Notes: generated from the sequence alone by a model not told the origin. DNA of 64,000 nucleotides from Streptomyces alfalfae (GCF_004127445.1 NZ_QEXM01000029.1:42330-106329); one strand, 5' to 3'; shown: positions 1 through 8,722, counted from the first letter of the stretch. Numbers and translations: made by a program.

Positions 1-132
1 CCGCTGTGCAACGATTGCCGGGCTGACTGCCCGTCACGCCGACTGCCCGTCCCGTCGGCCGCCACCGCCCGTTCGTCGCCCGCTCTCGCGTCGCCCGCCC
101 ACGCCGCCCGTCACGTCGCCCAAGGGGTCTGG
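1..132. other. Left-edge non-coding stretch
   Basis: This is GC-rich sequence ahead of cslZ. An 11-base direct repeat GACTGCCCGTC occurs at 25-35 and 41-51 (16-base period), followed by more CGCCCG-like short repeats. I see no convincing promoter hexamers. The cslZ promoter may lie here or to the left of the window. Confidence 0.4.
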
Positions 133-1170
133 ATGCACCGGCTGCTCCCCACGTTCACGGCACTCACGGCTCTCACCGCCCTCGCCCTCACGACGGGCTG
201 CTCGTCGGGGCCCGGGGCCGAGGCCGGTGCCGCGCGGCCCGAGGGCGCCGCCGCCACGAGCCCGGCCGCCGAGGGGTCGAAGGCGCCGCCGAGCACGTTC
301 TGGGTCGACCCCGACAGCCCCGCGGCCCGCCAGGTCGAGGAGTGGCGGCGCGAGGGGCGCGAGCGGGACGCGGAGGCGCTGAGGCGGATCTCCGAGCGGC
401 CCATGGCCATCTGGCCCGCGGGGGACGACCCGGCGTCCGACGTCAGGGCGGCCACCGAGGGCGCGGCGAAGGAGGGCCGCACGGCCGTGCTCGTCGCGTA
501 CAACATCCCGCACCGCGACTGCGGCCAGCACTCCGCGGGCGGCGCGGGCAGCGCCGAGGCCTACCGGGGCTGGGTGGACAGCTTCGCCGAGGCCATCGGC
601 GACGCCCCGGCGCTGGTCATCCTCGAACCCGACGCGATCCCGCACATCGTGGACGGCTGCACCCCGCAGGAGTACCACGCCGACCGCTACCAGCTGCTCT
701 CCGAGGCGATCCAGCGGTTCAAGCGGCAGCCGGACGTGAAGGTGTACCTCGACGCGGGCAACCCCGGCTGGATCACCGACCCGCACAAGCTCTCCGAGCC
801 GCTCCGGCAGGCGGGCGTCGCCCAGGCCGACGGCTTCTCGCTGAACGTCTCCAACTTCCAGAGCGACCGGACCACCAAGGCGTACGGACACACGCTGTCG
901 GCGGCGGTCGGCGGCAAGCACTTCGTCATGGACACCAGCCGCAACGGCAGGGGCCCGCTCGCCGGCGACCGGCAGGACGCCTGGTGCAACCCGCCGGGAC
1001 GCGGCCTCGGCACCCCGCCGACCGACCGCACGGACGACCCGCTGCTCGACGCCGTCCTGTGGATCAAGCGCCCCGGCGACTCCGACGGCCCCTGCCGGGG
1101 CGGCCCGGAGGCGGGCCAGTGGTGGCCGGACTACGCGCTGGGCCTCGCCCGCAACGCCAAGGAGGCGTGA
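133..1170 (+). CDS. cslZ: GH6 family endoglucanase-like lipoprotein, CslZ
   Basis: 345-aa glycoside hydrolase family 6 protein, predicted to cut beta-1,4-glucan outside the membrane. The N-terminus is a lipoprotein signal ending in LTTGC (Cys23), so the mature enzyme should be lipid-anchored. The family signature ILEPDAIPHIV contains the GH6 catalytic Asp, and the C-terminal part keeps the conserved stretch from the GRGLGTPP loop to WIKRPGDSDGPC. The ATG has an AAGGGG ribosome site. It converges on glxA and cslA; in S. coelicolor the three genes (SCO2836-2838, from memory) form the tip-glycan locus, where the hydrolase is thought to trim or release the new polymer. The locus assignment is strong; substrate specificity is inferred. 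Confidence 0.85.
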   Translation: MHRLLPTFTALTALTALALTTGCSSGPGAEAGAARPEGAAATSPAAEGSKAPPSTFWVDPDSPAARQVEEWRREGRERDAEALRRISERPMAIWPAGDDPASDVRAATEGAAKEGRTAVLVAYNIPHRDCGQHSAGGAGSAEAYRGWVDSFAEAIGDAPALVILEPDAIPHIVDGCTPQEYHADRYQLLSEAIQRFKRQPDVKVYLDAGNPGWITDPHKLSEPLRQAGVAQADGFSLNVSNFQSDRTTKAYGHTLSAAVGGKHFVMDTSRNGRGPLAGDRQDAWCNPPGRGLGTPPTDRTDDPLLDAVLWIKRPGDSDGPCRGGPEAGQWWPDYALGLARNAKEA

Positions 1171-1175
1171 GGCCG

Positions 1176-1209
1176 CCCGGCGGCGTCGCCGGCGAGACCC
1201 GCCGCCGGG
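1176..1209. terminator. Hairpin between convergent cslZ and glxA
   Basis: A perfect 10-bp inverted repeat (CCCGGCGGCG at 1176-1185, CGCCGCCGGG at 1200-1209) with a 14-nt loop fills the gap between the two converging genes. The right arm abuts the glxA stop codon. It could end transcription from both sides, although no T-run follows. Confidence 0.6.
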
Positions 1210-3177
1210 TCACTTCTTCGGTCCCACGTGGATCCACTTGGCCTCGGACGACGTCCCGTCCTTGTCCGTGACGAACAGCATGTACCAGCCGGGCGGCACC
1301 AGCGCCGCGTCCTCGCGCGGCACGTCGACCGTCACCTCGCCCTTGCCGCGGGTGAGCCGCAGGGCGATGGACCGCTGCTCGACGTCCGTCGTGTGCGTCA
1401 CGGCGCTCGGGCGCATCAGACGGGCCGACGCGATGTCCCCGGGGCGCTCGGTGCGGAACGTCGCGCGCCCGTCCGCCGCGAGCTGCTCGGGTCCGGCGCC
1501 GAGCACCGGGCGGTTCTTGCCGCCCTTGTGCAGCGACGGCGGCGTGAAGACCTCCATGCGCTGCTCGAAGTGGCCGAGCTTGGTGTTCTGCTCGTTGTCG
1601 TACAGCGGGTCCGAGCCGAAGGTGACCACGCGGCCGTCGGGCAGCAGCAGCGCCTCGGAGTGGTAGTTGCGGCCCACCTTGGGTGACGCCGCCGCGCGGA
1701 AGGAGTTGGTCCTCGGGTCGTAGAACTGCGCCTTCAGGATGTTGCTGGCGCCGCGCCCGCGGTAGTCCGACGACCCGTTGGAGGTGAACACCGAGTCGTC
1801 CGGCATGATCACGCTGTTCAGGTAGCGCGTGCCCTGCGGCAGATCGGGCCCCGTCTTGAAGGACGGGTTCTCCTCCTTGAGGTCGATCACGGCGGTGCGC
1901 CCCGTCGACTTCTCCGACTCGCCCACTCCCCCGCCGCCCAGGATCATCACCTTCTGGTCCTGCGCGGGCGGCAGCAGCACGGAGGCCGACGTCTCGGTCT
2001 GGTCCGTGTCGGTCAGCCCGGGGACCTTCGTGAACGTGTTGGTCTCCAGGTCCCACAGGCCCGGCTCGCGACCCTTGTCGGCGGGGCCGTAGCCCGCGTT
2101 GGAGGCCGGGTAGAACAGCTTGCCGCCCTTGGTGAGGAAGAGGGCGGGGTAGGTCGGGAAGTACCGCTTGGGGCCGTCCGTCCACTTCTTGGTCTTCGGG
2201 TCGTAGATCTCGTTGTCCCCGGGGTCGATCATGCCCACGTCGTCGAGCCCGGAGACCGCGAGCACCTTGCCGTCCTCCAGGCCGACGAGCGTGGGGTACC
2301 AGCGGGCCTTCTTCATCGGCTCCACCGGGACGTACCTCTCGGCCCGCGGGTCGAACTCGTACGCCGCCTTGATCCCCTGGAAGTCCTGCTTCTCCATGTC
2401 GATCTTCTCGGCGATGCCGTACGTGTTGTCGGCCTCGTCCCCGGTCAGGCCCTCGATCTCGTACTGGGCCGACTTGTCGTTGACCGACTCCTCGCCCGGC
2501 TCCAGCGCCTCGACGAAGACCCGCGCCTCGCTCGCCTTGATCTTCGTCTTCCAGGGCTTCATGGCGCCGGACTCGGAGTACTTGATCTCGAAGTCCCGGG
2601 TGGCCTTGGGGACGTGCACGTCGAACTTGCTGACGTAACTGATGCCCGAGGGCGAGCGGAACCGCGTGCCCTTCTTGAGGACGACGGCCTTGTCGGGGTT
2701 CTCGTTCTTGACCCGCATGCCGCCGCCCGCCCGCTCCACCTCGCCGTCGAGCAGTTCGTAGCGCGCGGTGCCGCCCGCCACGAGGAGGCGGCCGTCGGGG
2801 AGCTGGGCGTGCCCGGAGCAGAAGAAGTCCTCGGGCGTCGGGATCTTCTTGAAGGTGTTGTTCTTCGGGTCCCACAGGACGGTGTCGAAGGAGCCCGCGT
2901 CGAACTTCTTCTGCTCGTTGCCGGAGCCCGCGACGATCAGCACCTTGCCGGTGTGCAGCAGCGCGGCGTGGATGGCGTTGGTGCGGAACTCCTCGGGGAT
3001 GTCGACCTGCTTCCAGGAGCCGTACCTCGCCTTGTAACCGGGCTGGGCGATCTTGTACTCGTGGTACTGCTCCTCGGCGAAGGAGAGCGCGGCGGGGGCG
3101 TTCAGCCCGACGAGCAGGGTGCCCGCGCCGACTCCGATGAGCGTCTTCCTGGTGCGCCGCGAGGGCCGGTAGGCCAT
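1210..3177 (-). CDS. glxA: GlxA, galactose-oxidase-like radical copper oxidase
   Basis: 655-aa mononuclear copper oxidase acting outside the membrane and needed, in S. lividans, for the beta-glycan made by CslA at hyphal tips. A basic N-terminus and hydrophobic segment (about 10-33) give a membrane anchor or uncleaved signal. Kelch-type repeats follow, then a DUF1929-like C-terminal domain (about 555-655). The radical-copper residues are visible: Cys120 (FFCSGH) and Tyr294 for the Cys-Tyr cofactor, Trp293 next to it (ARWYPT), Tyr505-His506 (GRNYHSE) and the C-terminal ligand His595 (SAVTHTTD). It starts 3 nt after cslA ends, so the two are probably co-transcribed. Sequence divergence leaves open that this is a second, paralogous GlxA. 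Confidence 0.9.
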   Translation of the reverse strand: MAYRPSRRTRKTLIGVGAGTLLVGLNAPAALSFAEEQYHEYKIAQPGYKARYGSWKQVDIPEEFRTNAIHAALLHTGKVLIVAGSGNEQKKFDAGSFDTVLWDPKNNTFKKIPTPEDFFCSGHAQLPDGRLLVAGGTARYELLDGEVERAGGGMRVKNENPDKAVVLKKGTRFRSPSGISYVSKFDVHVPKATRDFEIKYSESGAMKPWKTKIKASEARVFVEALEPGEESVNDKSAQYEIEGLTGDEADNTYGIAEKIDMEKQDFQGIKAAYEFDPRAERYVPVEPMKKARWYPTLVGLEDGKVLAVSGLDDVGMIDPGDNEIYDPKTKKWTDGPKRYFPTYPALFLTKGGKLFYPASNAGYGPADKGREPGLWDLETNTFTKVPGLTDTDQTETSASVLLPPAQDQKVMILGGGGVGESEKSTGRTAVIDLKEENPSFKTGPDLPQGTRYLNSVIMPDDSVFTSNGSSDYRGRGASNILKAQFYDPRTNSFRAAASPKVGRNYHSEALLLPDGRVVTFGSDPLYDNEQNTKLGHFEQRMEVFTPPSLHKGGKNRPVLGAGPEQLAADGRATFRTERPGDIASARLMRPSAVTHTTDVEQRSIALRLTRGKGEVTVDVPREDAALVPPGWYMLFVTDKDGTSSEAKWIHVGPKK

Positions 3178-3180
3178 GGC

Positions 3181-5001
3181 TCAGTTCCCTCCTGTGGTGG
3201 TGCCGGTGGCGAACGCCGGCTCCGGTTCTCCGTCCGTCTTCGCGGCCGTCCGCGCGGAGGCCTCCCGCAGCTCCTGCTGGGCCCGCCGGTCCGCCCTGCC
3301 CTCCGTGAACCGGGTGCAGAGCCAGACGGAGACCGGCGCCAGGGAGATGGCGAGGGCGAGGGCGGCCCAGGTGCGCATGGCGGCGTGGGTGTGGCCGAGG
3401 GCGAAGGAGGCGGCGAGCGAGACGGTGAGCACCGCAGCCCAGAAGAGGTGGATGCGGAAGGTCAGCAGCCGGTCGGGGCTCGCGTCGCCGCCCTTGGGGG
3501 TGACGACGAAGCGGCTCGGGCGGCGCACGACGGCCGCGCCGAGGGACTTGGCGTAGACGGGCGCGGAGAGCGCCGACATGGCCATGCCGGCGAGGCCCCC
3601 GGAGCCCTCGGGCTCGTGCGGGGAGACGTTGTGCCTGCGGTTCCAGAGGTAGAGGCAGATCTGGAGGGCGGCGGCGTCGCTGTAGAGCATGAGCCACACG
3701 GAGGCCGCCACCTGCGTGCCCGACGCGCCGAACCAGAGGAACAGGACGCAGCTGAGCACGCCGAGCAGCCAGTTCACCGCCGTCATCGGGTAGTAGACGA
3801 GCATCAGGGTGTACGAGAGGAGCCGCCCCGGCGGCATCGAGAAGGGCGCCCGCCAGTACTGCTTGAACAGCGTCTCGTAGGTGCCGCGCGACCAGCGCAT
3901 CTGCTGGGTGAAGAAGTCCGTCCAGGAGGCCGGGCCCTCGCCCACGGCGAGGACGTCGGGGGTGTAGACGGAGCGCCAGTGCCTGCGCGTGAGCGGGTTG
4001 CGGCGGCGGTGCAGCTCGAAGCCGGTCGCCATGTCCTCGGTGATGGAGTCGTACAGGCCGCCCACCTGGGTGAGCGCCGTGATGCGTACGACGTTGTTGG
4101 TGCCGACGAACATGGGCGCGCGGTAGCGGTTGCCCGCGCGCTGGATGAGCGCGTGGAAGAGGAACTGCTGGGACTCGGCGGCCTTGGTGACGGGCGTCTC
4201 GTAGTTGCCGTAGACCTGCGGCCCGACGACGAACGCCACGTCGGGGTCGCGGAAGTAGCCCATCATCCGCTCCAGGAAGTTGGGGAGCGGTACGTGGTCG
4301 GTGTCGACGGAGGCGAAGAAGTCGTACTCCGCGTGGTGCATCGCCAGCCAGGCGTTGTAGTTGCCGTGCTTGGTGCGCTTCTTGTGGGGGCCCTTGTCGC
4401 GGTTCCACTCCGGCACGCCGAGGCGCGTGAAGTGCTTGACGCCCAGTTCCGCGCAGAGGGCCCTGGCGCCGGGGTCGTCGCCCTCGTCCAGGAGCCAGAC
4501 GTCGAGGGGGCCGGTGTGGTGGACCCGCACCGCGCCTTCCAGGGTCGCCCGGACCATGGAGAGGGGTTCCTTGCCGGGGACGTACGTGGTGAGGAACGCG
4601 ACGCGGGTGCCCTTCTCGGGGAACACCGGGACGGGGTCCCGCGCGACCATCGTGGCGTGGGCGATCGACACGACGTTGACCAGCATGAACAGCTCGATCA
4701 GGCCGATCGCCACGAGCATCGTGACGTCCAGGCCGACGAGCCATCTCTCGCCGCCCTCGCGTTCGGTCCAGTGGGTGGGCCAGACGAGGTAGACGAGCAG
4801 GAGGCCGGTGAGCACCGGGGCCAGCGTCATCAGGAGCACGGCCCGTATCCGGTGCGGTTCGCCCGCGAGCAGCTTGCGGTACTGGACCTGGTAGGCGCCT
4901 GCGCCGTCCCCCTTGCCCTTGCCCGTGCCGCGGCCCGGCTCGGTGAGCGCGCCCGCGAGCATGCTGTGGGTCTCGTAGTCGTAGCCCTCCGGCTGCCGCA
5001 C
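3181..5001 (-). CDS. cslA: CslA, cellulose-synthase-like GT2 glycosyltransferase
   Basis: 606-aa membrane-embedded processive family 2 glycosyltransferase that polymerises a beta-glucan-like glycan at the hyphal tip from UDP-sugars. Two N-terminal membrane segments (about 52-75 and 88-115) precede the cytoplasmic catalytic domain, with Asp172 (LLDEGDD), the DxD of SVDTDHV (233-235), TED at 321-323 and the product-binding QQMRW at 366-370. Several C-terminal membrane spans follow. The GTG start at 5001 is set by GGAGG five bases upstream. In S. coelicolor CslA binds the tip organiser DivIVA (known), which makes its closeness to scy-filP notable here. It is followed at once by glxA. Confidence 0.92.
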   Translation of the reverse strand: MRQPEGYDYETHSMLAGALTEPGRGTGKGKGDGAGAYQVQYRKLLAGEPHRIRAVLLMTLAPVLTGLLLVYLVWPTHWTEREGGERWLVGLDVTMLVAIGLIELFMLVNVVSIAHATMVARDPVPVFPEKGTRVAFLTTYVPGKEPLSMVRATLEGAVRVHHTGPLDVWLLDEGDDPGARALCAELGVKHFTRLGVPEWNRDKGPHKKRTKHGNYNAWLAMHHAEYDFFASVDTDHVPLPNFLERMMGYFRDPDVAFVVGPQVYGNYETPVTKAAESQQFLFHALIQRAGNRYRAPMFVGTNNVVRITALTQVGGLYDSITEDMATGFELHRRRNPLTRRHWRSVYTPDVLAVGEGPASWTDFFTQQMRWSRGTYETLFKQYWRAPFSMPPGRLLSYTLMLVYYPMTAVNWLLGVLSCVLFLWFGASGTQVAASVWLMLYSDAAALQICLYLWNRRHNVSPHEPEGSGGLAGMAMSALSAPVYAKSLGAAVVRRPSRFVVTPKGGDASPDRLLTFRIHLFWAAVLTVSLAASFALGHTHAAMRTWAALALAISLAPVSVWLCTRFTEGRADRRAQQELREASARTAAKTDGEPEPAFATGTTTGGN

Positions 5002-5190
5002 AGCGCCCTCCAGGTTGCGTCGTCGAACGTCGATTCAGAACGATCCGATAACCACACAGAAGTGGAGTTTGACCGGCGTGTCGAACCGGGCGCGTCCGTG
5101 TGAGGGGTTTTAGGTTGGGCCGTTTTGGTGCGGTTGCGAGGGGCTCAGGCTTCTGCTCGTTCCCGCGGGGCGCGCCCGCCGGGCACGCGA

Positions 5191-5216
5191 AAGCCCCCGC
5201 CGTGAGACGGGGGCTT
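5191..5216 (-). terminator. Intrinsic terminator after the thiamine-binding gene
   Basis: A 9-bp inverted repeat (AAGCCCCCG at 5191-5199, CGGGGGCTT at 5208-5216) lies 19 bases beyond the stop of the MTH1187-family gene. On the minus strand the stem is followed by TTTC, as expected for that direction. It insulates the pair from cslA. Confidence 0.75.
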
Positions 5217-5234
5217 GGCCGGGGGGCGGGGGTG

Positions 5235-5528
5235 CTACGCGGAGAGGTGGCGCTCCACGGTCGCGACCTTGGCGGAGAGGCCGTCGGTCACGCCGGGGCG
5301 GATGTCCGCCTTCATGACGACGGAGACGCGGGGCGCCCGCGCCTCGACCGCCGCCACGGCGCGCTTGACGACGTCCATGACCTCGTCCCACTCGCCCTCG
5401 ACGGAGGTGAACATCGCGTCGGTCCGGTTCGGCAGCCCCGACTCGCGGACGACGCGCACCGCGTCGGCCACGTACTCCCCGACGTCCTCGCCGACGCCGA
5501 GGGGCGTCACGGAGAAAGCGACGATCAT
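5235..5528 (-). CDS. MTH1187/YkoF-type thiamine-binding protein
   Basis: 97-aa cytoplasmic protein of the MTH1187 (DUF77) family, small ferredoxin-fold proteins that bind thiamine or related pyrimidines and form tetramers. The diagnostic N-terminus [11 protein letters not shown], the [17 protein letters not shown] helix and [12 protein letters not shown] match the family closely along the full length. Its start overlaps the stop of the upstream DUF3817 gene by 4 bases (ATGA), so the pair is translationally coupled. Ligand binding is known for relatives; the role in Streptomyces is not known. Confidence 0.85.
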   Translation of the reverse strand: MIVAFSVTPLGVGEDVGEYVADAVRVVRESGLPNRTDAMFTSVEGEWDEVMDVVKRAVAAVEARAPRVSVVMKADIRPGVTDGLSAKVATVERHLSA

Positions 5529-5869
5529 GCGTTCACGACCCCCTCGCGGCGGGCGCGCGAGGCGATGACCGCGGCCTCGGCCTCACGCTTCAGCTTGCGC
5601 TCGGCGAAGATGCCGCCGAAGGGCGGGATCGCGAGCAGGAAGTACACCGCGGCGGTCTTCCACGGCCACTTCGTGCGGTTCCAGGCGTCGAGCAGGAAGA
5701 CGACGTAGGCGAGGAAGAGGATCGCGTGGATCCATCCCATCACCGGGACCCCGTTGAAGTCGGTGGTCCGCTTGAGCACCGAGCAGACCAGCAGGATCGG
5801 GAACGAGATGGCTTCCGGGATCGAGACGAGTCGGAGTCGGTGCAGGGCAGCGGCAGTCTTGATGTCCAC
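5525..5869 (-). CDS. DUF3817 small integral membrane protein
   Basis: 114-aa membrane protein of the DUF3817 family, common in actinobacteria. Three hydrophobic segments are visible: about 18-33, 42-61 ([17 protein letters not shown]) and 70-88. A charged cytoplasmic tail ([21 protein letters not shown]) follows. It is first in a two-gene unit with the thiamine-binding gene. No function is established for the family; the fixed pairing suggests, without proving, a link to thiamine or vitamin status at the membrane. Confidence 0.8.
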   Translation of the reverse strand: MDIKTAAALHRLRLVSIPEAISFPILLVCSVLKRTTDFNGVPVMGWIHAILFLAYVVFLLDAWNRTKWPWKTAAVYFLLAIPPFGGIFAERKLKREAEAAVIASRARREGVVNA

Positions 5870-6021
5870 GGGTCACCTTCGGTGAGGGGCGGCGGAAGAG
5901 GGCGGGGGCTCGGCGACCTGATCTTGTGAACGGACGCACAAGCGACCCCCATTGTGACATCGGGGTCTTCTCGGGGTGCGCTCAGGGCCCTTCACCCTGT
6001 TCCGCGTGGGCACGCGGCGGC

Positions 6022-6034
6022 TACCGTCGATTCG
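6022..6034 (+). promoter_or_regulatory. -10-like TACCGT of a probable leaderless mRNA
   Basis: TACCGT (6022-6027) sits 6 bases before the GTG at 6034, and there is no Shine-Dalgarno sequence. This spacing puts the transcript start at or next to the start codon, the usual Streptomyces leaderless arrangement. It supports choosing 6034 over the in-frame codon at 5926. Confidence 0.5.
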
Positions 6035-6672
6035 TGGCTACGTTCCGGCTCCAAGGGAGCAGAGTGCTCGCCGTCGACATGACCGGCGACGCCGTGAAGG
6101 CGAAGAACGGCTCGATGATCGCCTATGACGGTCAGATGGCCTTCAAGAAGATGACCGGCGGCGGCGAGGGCATCCGCGGCATGGTCACGCGCCGCGTCAC
6201 CGGCGAGCAGATGACGGTGATGGAGGTGAAGGGGCACGGCACCTGCTGGTTCGCCGACCGGGCCACCGAGATCAACCTCGTGCGGCTCCAGGGCGACAAG
6301 CTGTACGTGGAGGCGGGCAATCTGCTGTGCGCCGACGCCGGCCTGCGTACGGGCACGAGCTTCACGGGGCTGCGCGGCGCCTCGCAGGGCAACGGCCTGT
6401 TCACCACGACCGTCGAGGGCACCGGCCAGGCGGCGATCGTCTCCGACGGTCCGGCGGTGGTGCTGCGGGTCTCGCGGCAGTATCCGCTGACGGTGGACCC
6501 CGGCGCCTATATCGCCCACCAAGGGGAGGTGCGCCAGAGCTTCCAGTCCGGCGTGACCTTCCGCACCTTCATGGGCGAGGGCGGCGGCGAGGCCTTCCAG
6601 ATCCGCTTCGAGGGCGAGGGCCTCGTCTATGTCCAGCCCAGTGAGCGCACCACGATCGCGGGGGACGTCTGA
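6034..6672 (+). CDS. AIM24 family protein, paralogue 1 of 3
   Basis: 212-aa AIM24 (TIGR00266-like) beta-rich protein without membrane segments. Family features include the GSMIAYDGQMAF turn, the LYVEAGNLLCADAGL strand pair and the Gly-rich EAFQIRFEGEGLVYVQ near the C-terminus. The N-terminus chosen is MATFRLQGSRVLAVDMTGD (GTG), because upstream residues are Cys/Ser-rich and unlike the family, and because of the leaderless promoter geometry. It is first of three coupled paralogues, one base from the second. Mitochondrial Aim24 affects MICOS and respiratory complexes; bacterial AIM24 function is unknown. Confidence 0.82.
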   Translation: MATFRLQGSRVLAVDMTGDAVKAKNGSMIAYDGQMAFKKMTGGGEGIRGMVTRRVTGEQMTVMEVKGHGTCWFADRATEINLVRLQGDKLYVEAGNLLCADAGLRTGTSFTGLRGASQGNGLFTTTVEGTGQAAIVSDGPAVVLRVSRQYPLTVDPGAYIAHQGEVRQSFQSGVTFRTFMGEGGGEAFQIRFEGEGLVYVQPSERTTIAGDV

Positions 6673-6673
6673 C

Positions 6674-7324
6674 ATGCCCTTCCGAGAGATCAACTCCAAG
6701 ATGGTCGAGGCCACCGTCCAGCCGGGCGCCAAGATCTTCAGCCAGCGCGGCGCCATGCTCGCCTACAAGGGCGACGTCTCCTTCACCCCGAACATCCAGG
6801 GCGGACAGGGCGGCCTGATGTCCATGATCGGCCGCAGGGCCGCGGGCGAGGCGACGCCCCTGATGACCGTGGACGGCGCGGGCACGGTCCTCTTCGGGCA
6901 CGGCGGCCACCACATCCAGGTGATCACCCTGGCCGGGGACACCCTCTATGTGGAGGCCGACCGGCTGCTGGCCTTCGACGGCACGCTCCAGCAGGGCACG
7001 ATGTTCATGGGCTCCCAGGGCGGCGTCATGGGCATGGTGCGCGGCCAGGTCAGCGGCCAGGGCCTGTTCACCACGACCCTGAAGGGGCACGGCGCGGTGG
7101 CCGTCATGGCGCACGGCGGAGTCGTCGAGGTGCCGATCACCCCCCAGCGCCCGGTCCACGTCGACCCGCAGGCGTATGTGGCGCACCACGGCGACATCCG
7201 CAACCGGCTGTCCACGGCGCTCGGCTGGCGCGACATGGTGGGGCGCGGCTCCGGCGAGGCGTTCCAGCTGGAGCTGTCGGGCGCCGGCTCGGTGTATGTG
7301 CAGGCCTCGGAGGAGAAGCTGTGA
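6674..7324 (+). CDS. AIM24 family protein, paralogue 2 of 3
   Basis: 216-aa AIM24 protein starting MPFREINSKMVEATVQPGA. It carries the same landmarks as its neighbours: RGAMLAYKGDVSF, LYVEADRLLAFDG, GLFTTTLKGHGAVAV and EAFQLELSGAGSVYVQ. It is the closest of the three to bacterial TIGR00266 proteins. The ATG lies one base after the stop of paralogue 1 and its stop overlaps the start of paralogue 3 by four bases, so all three are made from one mRNA, probably in fixed ratio. Stacking of paralogues suggests a hetero-oligomeric beta-sandwich assembly, which is inference only. Confidence 0.85.
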   Translation: MPFREINSKMVEATVQPGAKIFSQRGAMLAYKGDVSFTPNIQGGQGGLMSMIGRRAAGEATPLMTVDGAGTVLFGHGGHHIQVITLAGDTLYVEADRLLAFDGTLQQGTMFMGSQGGVMGMVRGQVSGQGLFTTTLKGHGAVAVMAHGGVVEVPITPQRPVHVDPQAYVAHHGDIRNRLSTALGWRDMVGRGSGEAFQLELSGAGSVYVQASEEKL

Positions 7325-8127
7325 ACCCGAACGTCTCGACCCCCGCGGGCGCCCCGGCCGTCTTCGACCCGATGACGCTGCCGAGCGACGACAACGTGAA
7401 CGCGTACACCTTCTGCGTGGAGCTCAAGGGGAGCCAGTGGTTCCTGCAGAAGGGGAAGATGATCGCCTACTACGGGCGGATGGAGTTCAACGGCATCGGG
7501 CACGGCCGTCTGGACCGGCTGGTCCGGACCAGTTTTCATTCGCCGCTGCACGCGAGTGACTGGGTGGTGGCGGAGGGCCAGGGCAAGATGCTCCTCGCCG
7601 ACCGGGCCTTCGACGTGAATTCGTACGACCTCGATGAGGGCAACCTGACCATTCGCTCGGGCAACCTCCTCGCTTTTCAGCCAACTCTCGCGCTGAAGCA
7701 ATCGATCGTGCCCGGCTTCCTGACGCTCATCGGGACGGGCAAGTTCGTGGCCGCGTCGAACGGTCCCGTGGTGTTCATGGAACCGCCGATCCGGGTCGAC
7801 CCCCAGGCCCTGGTGGGCTGGGCCGACTGCCCCTCGCCCTGCCATCACTACGACCACGGTTACCTGACGGGCGTGATCGGCGGCGTGCGGGCACTGACCG
7901 GCATCGGGGGGACGTCCGGGGAGGAGCACCAATTCGAGTTCGTCGGCGCGGGCACCGTGCTGCTGCAGTCCACCGAGGCGCTGCTGCCCGAGCAGGCGTC
8001 CGGGGAGGTACCGCGGCAGGCGGGCGTGCCGGGCGCGGGGAGCGCGCCGGGCGGAGCGGGACAGCAAAGCGGCGCACCGCGTCTTCCCGGACAACTGGGG
8101 GACCTCCAGCGTCGCTTCGGGCTGTGA
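7321..8127 (+). CDS. AIM24 family protein, paralogue 3 of 3, with C-terminal tail
   Basis: 268-aa AIM24-like protein, the most divergent of the three. The family core (about 20-225) keeps KGKMIAYYGRMEF, LTIRSGNLLAFQP and HQFEFVGAGTVLLQS. A Cys/His cluster (WADCPSPCHHYDH, about 165-177) not seen in the other two interrupts the core, and a Gly/Pro/Gln-rich tail of about 40 residues ends in LGDLQRRFGL. The GTG start overlaps the previous stop (GTGA). The Cys/His cluster could bind a metal, but nothing else supports that. Confidence 0.78.
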   Translation: MNPNVSTPAGAPAVFDPMTLPSDDNVNAYTFCVELKGSQWFLQKGKMIAYYGRMEFNGIGHGRLDRLVRTSFHSPLHASDWVVAEGQGKMLLADRAFDVNSYDLDEGNLTIRSGNLLAFQPTLALKQSIVPGFLTLIGTGKFVAASNGPVVFMEPPIRVDPQALVGWADCPSPCHHYDHGYLTGVIGGVRALTGIGGTSGEEHQFEFVGAGTVLLQSTEALLPEQASGEVPRQAGVPGAGSAPGGAGQQSGAPRLPGQLGDLQRRFGL

Positions 8128-8232
8128 GCGGTAGTCTGCGGAGTGTGACGGCGAACGCCTGTGCGCCTCAGTGCCGACTGGGGTGCGAGCCGTGTCACAT
8201 TTCCCCGTTCGTTCACCTTTCAACTTCTTAGG

Positions 8233-8244
8233 TAGAATCGATTC
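8233..8244 (+). promoter_or_regulatory. -10 TAGAAT overlapped by the palindrome GAATCGATTC
   Basis: TAGAAT (8233-8238) resembles a -10 box, with a weak TTCACC 15 bases upstream at 8212-8217. A perfect 10-bp palindrome, GAATCGATTC at 8235-8244, overlaps the -10 and ends one base before the MarR start codon. This is where a self-repressing MarR dimer would bind. Confidence 0.5.
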
Positions 8245-8245
8245 C

Positions 8246-8722
8246 ATGGAGACCGAGACGGCCCCGCAGTGGCTGACCGACGAGGAACAGTGCGCTTGGC
8301 GCACCCACGTAGAGGTCAACAGGATGCTGACGTATCAGCTCGAAAAAGACCTCCAGCCGTTCAACCTGACCATGAACGACTACGACATTCTCGTGCACCT
8401 CTCCGAATCGGACGAGCTGCGGATGCGGATGAGCGATCTCGCCGCCGCCACCCTCCAGTCCAAGAGCCGGCTGTCCCACCAGATCACCCGCATGGAGAAC
8501 GCGGGCCTGGTGCGCCGCGAGAACTGCGAGTCCGACCGGCGCGGCCTCTACACCGTCCTCACCGAGGACGGCATGGAGACCATGCGGAGGGTGGCCCCGC
8601 ACCACGTCGCCTCCGTCCGGCGGCACTTCGTCGACCTCGTCTCGCCCGAGGCGCTCAGCGAGCTGCACAAGGCCCTGACGCCGATCGCGGAGCATCTGCG
8701 GTCCCAGCGCGGCAAGCCCTGA
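8246..8722 (+). CDS. MarR family transcriptional regulator
   Basis: 158-aa winged-helix DNA-binding dimer of the MarR family. The helix-turn-helix lies at about 55-85 (MRMSDLAAATLQSKSRLSHQI) and the wing contains the typical ESDRRGLYTVLTEDG, with the conserved Asp-Arg-Arg. Long N- and C-terminal helices form the dimer interface. The ATG at 8246 is preferred to a GTG further upstream because family proteins begin just before ETETAPQWLTDEEQ and the promoter sits between the two codons. No neighbour is an obvious target; the AIM24 cassette upstream and its own promoter are the likeliest. The ligand is unknown. Confidence 0.88.
   Translation: METETAPQWLTDEEQCAWRTHVEVNRMLTYQLEKDLQPFNLTMNDYDILVHLSESDELRMRMSDLAAATLQSKSRLSHQITRMENAGLVRRENCESDRRGLYTVLTEDGMETMRRVAPHHVASVRRHFVDLVSPEALSELHKALTPIAEHLRSQRGKP

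Noticed and set aside
2614..5103. 829-codon plus-strand frame
   Set aside because: Antisense to glxA and cslA, whose catalytic motifs are unmistakable on the minus strand.
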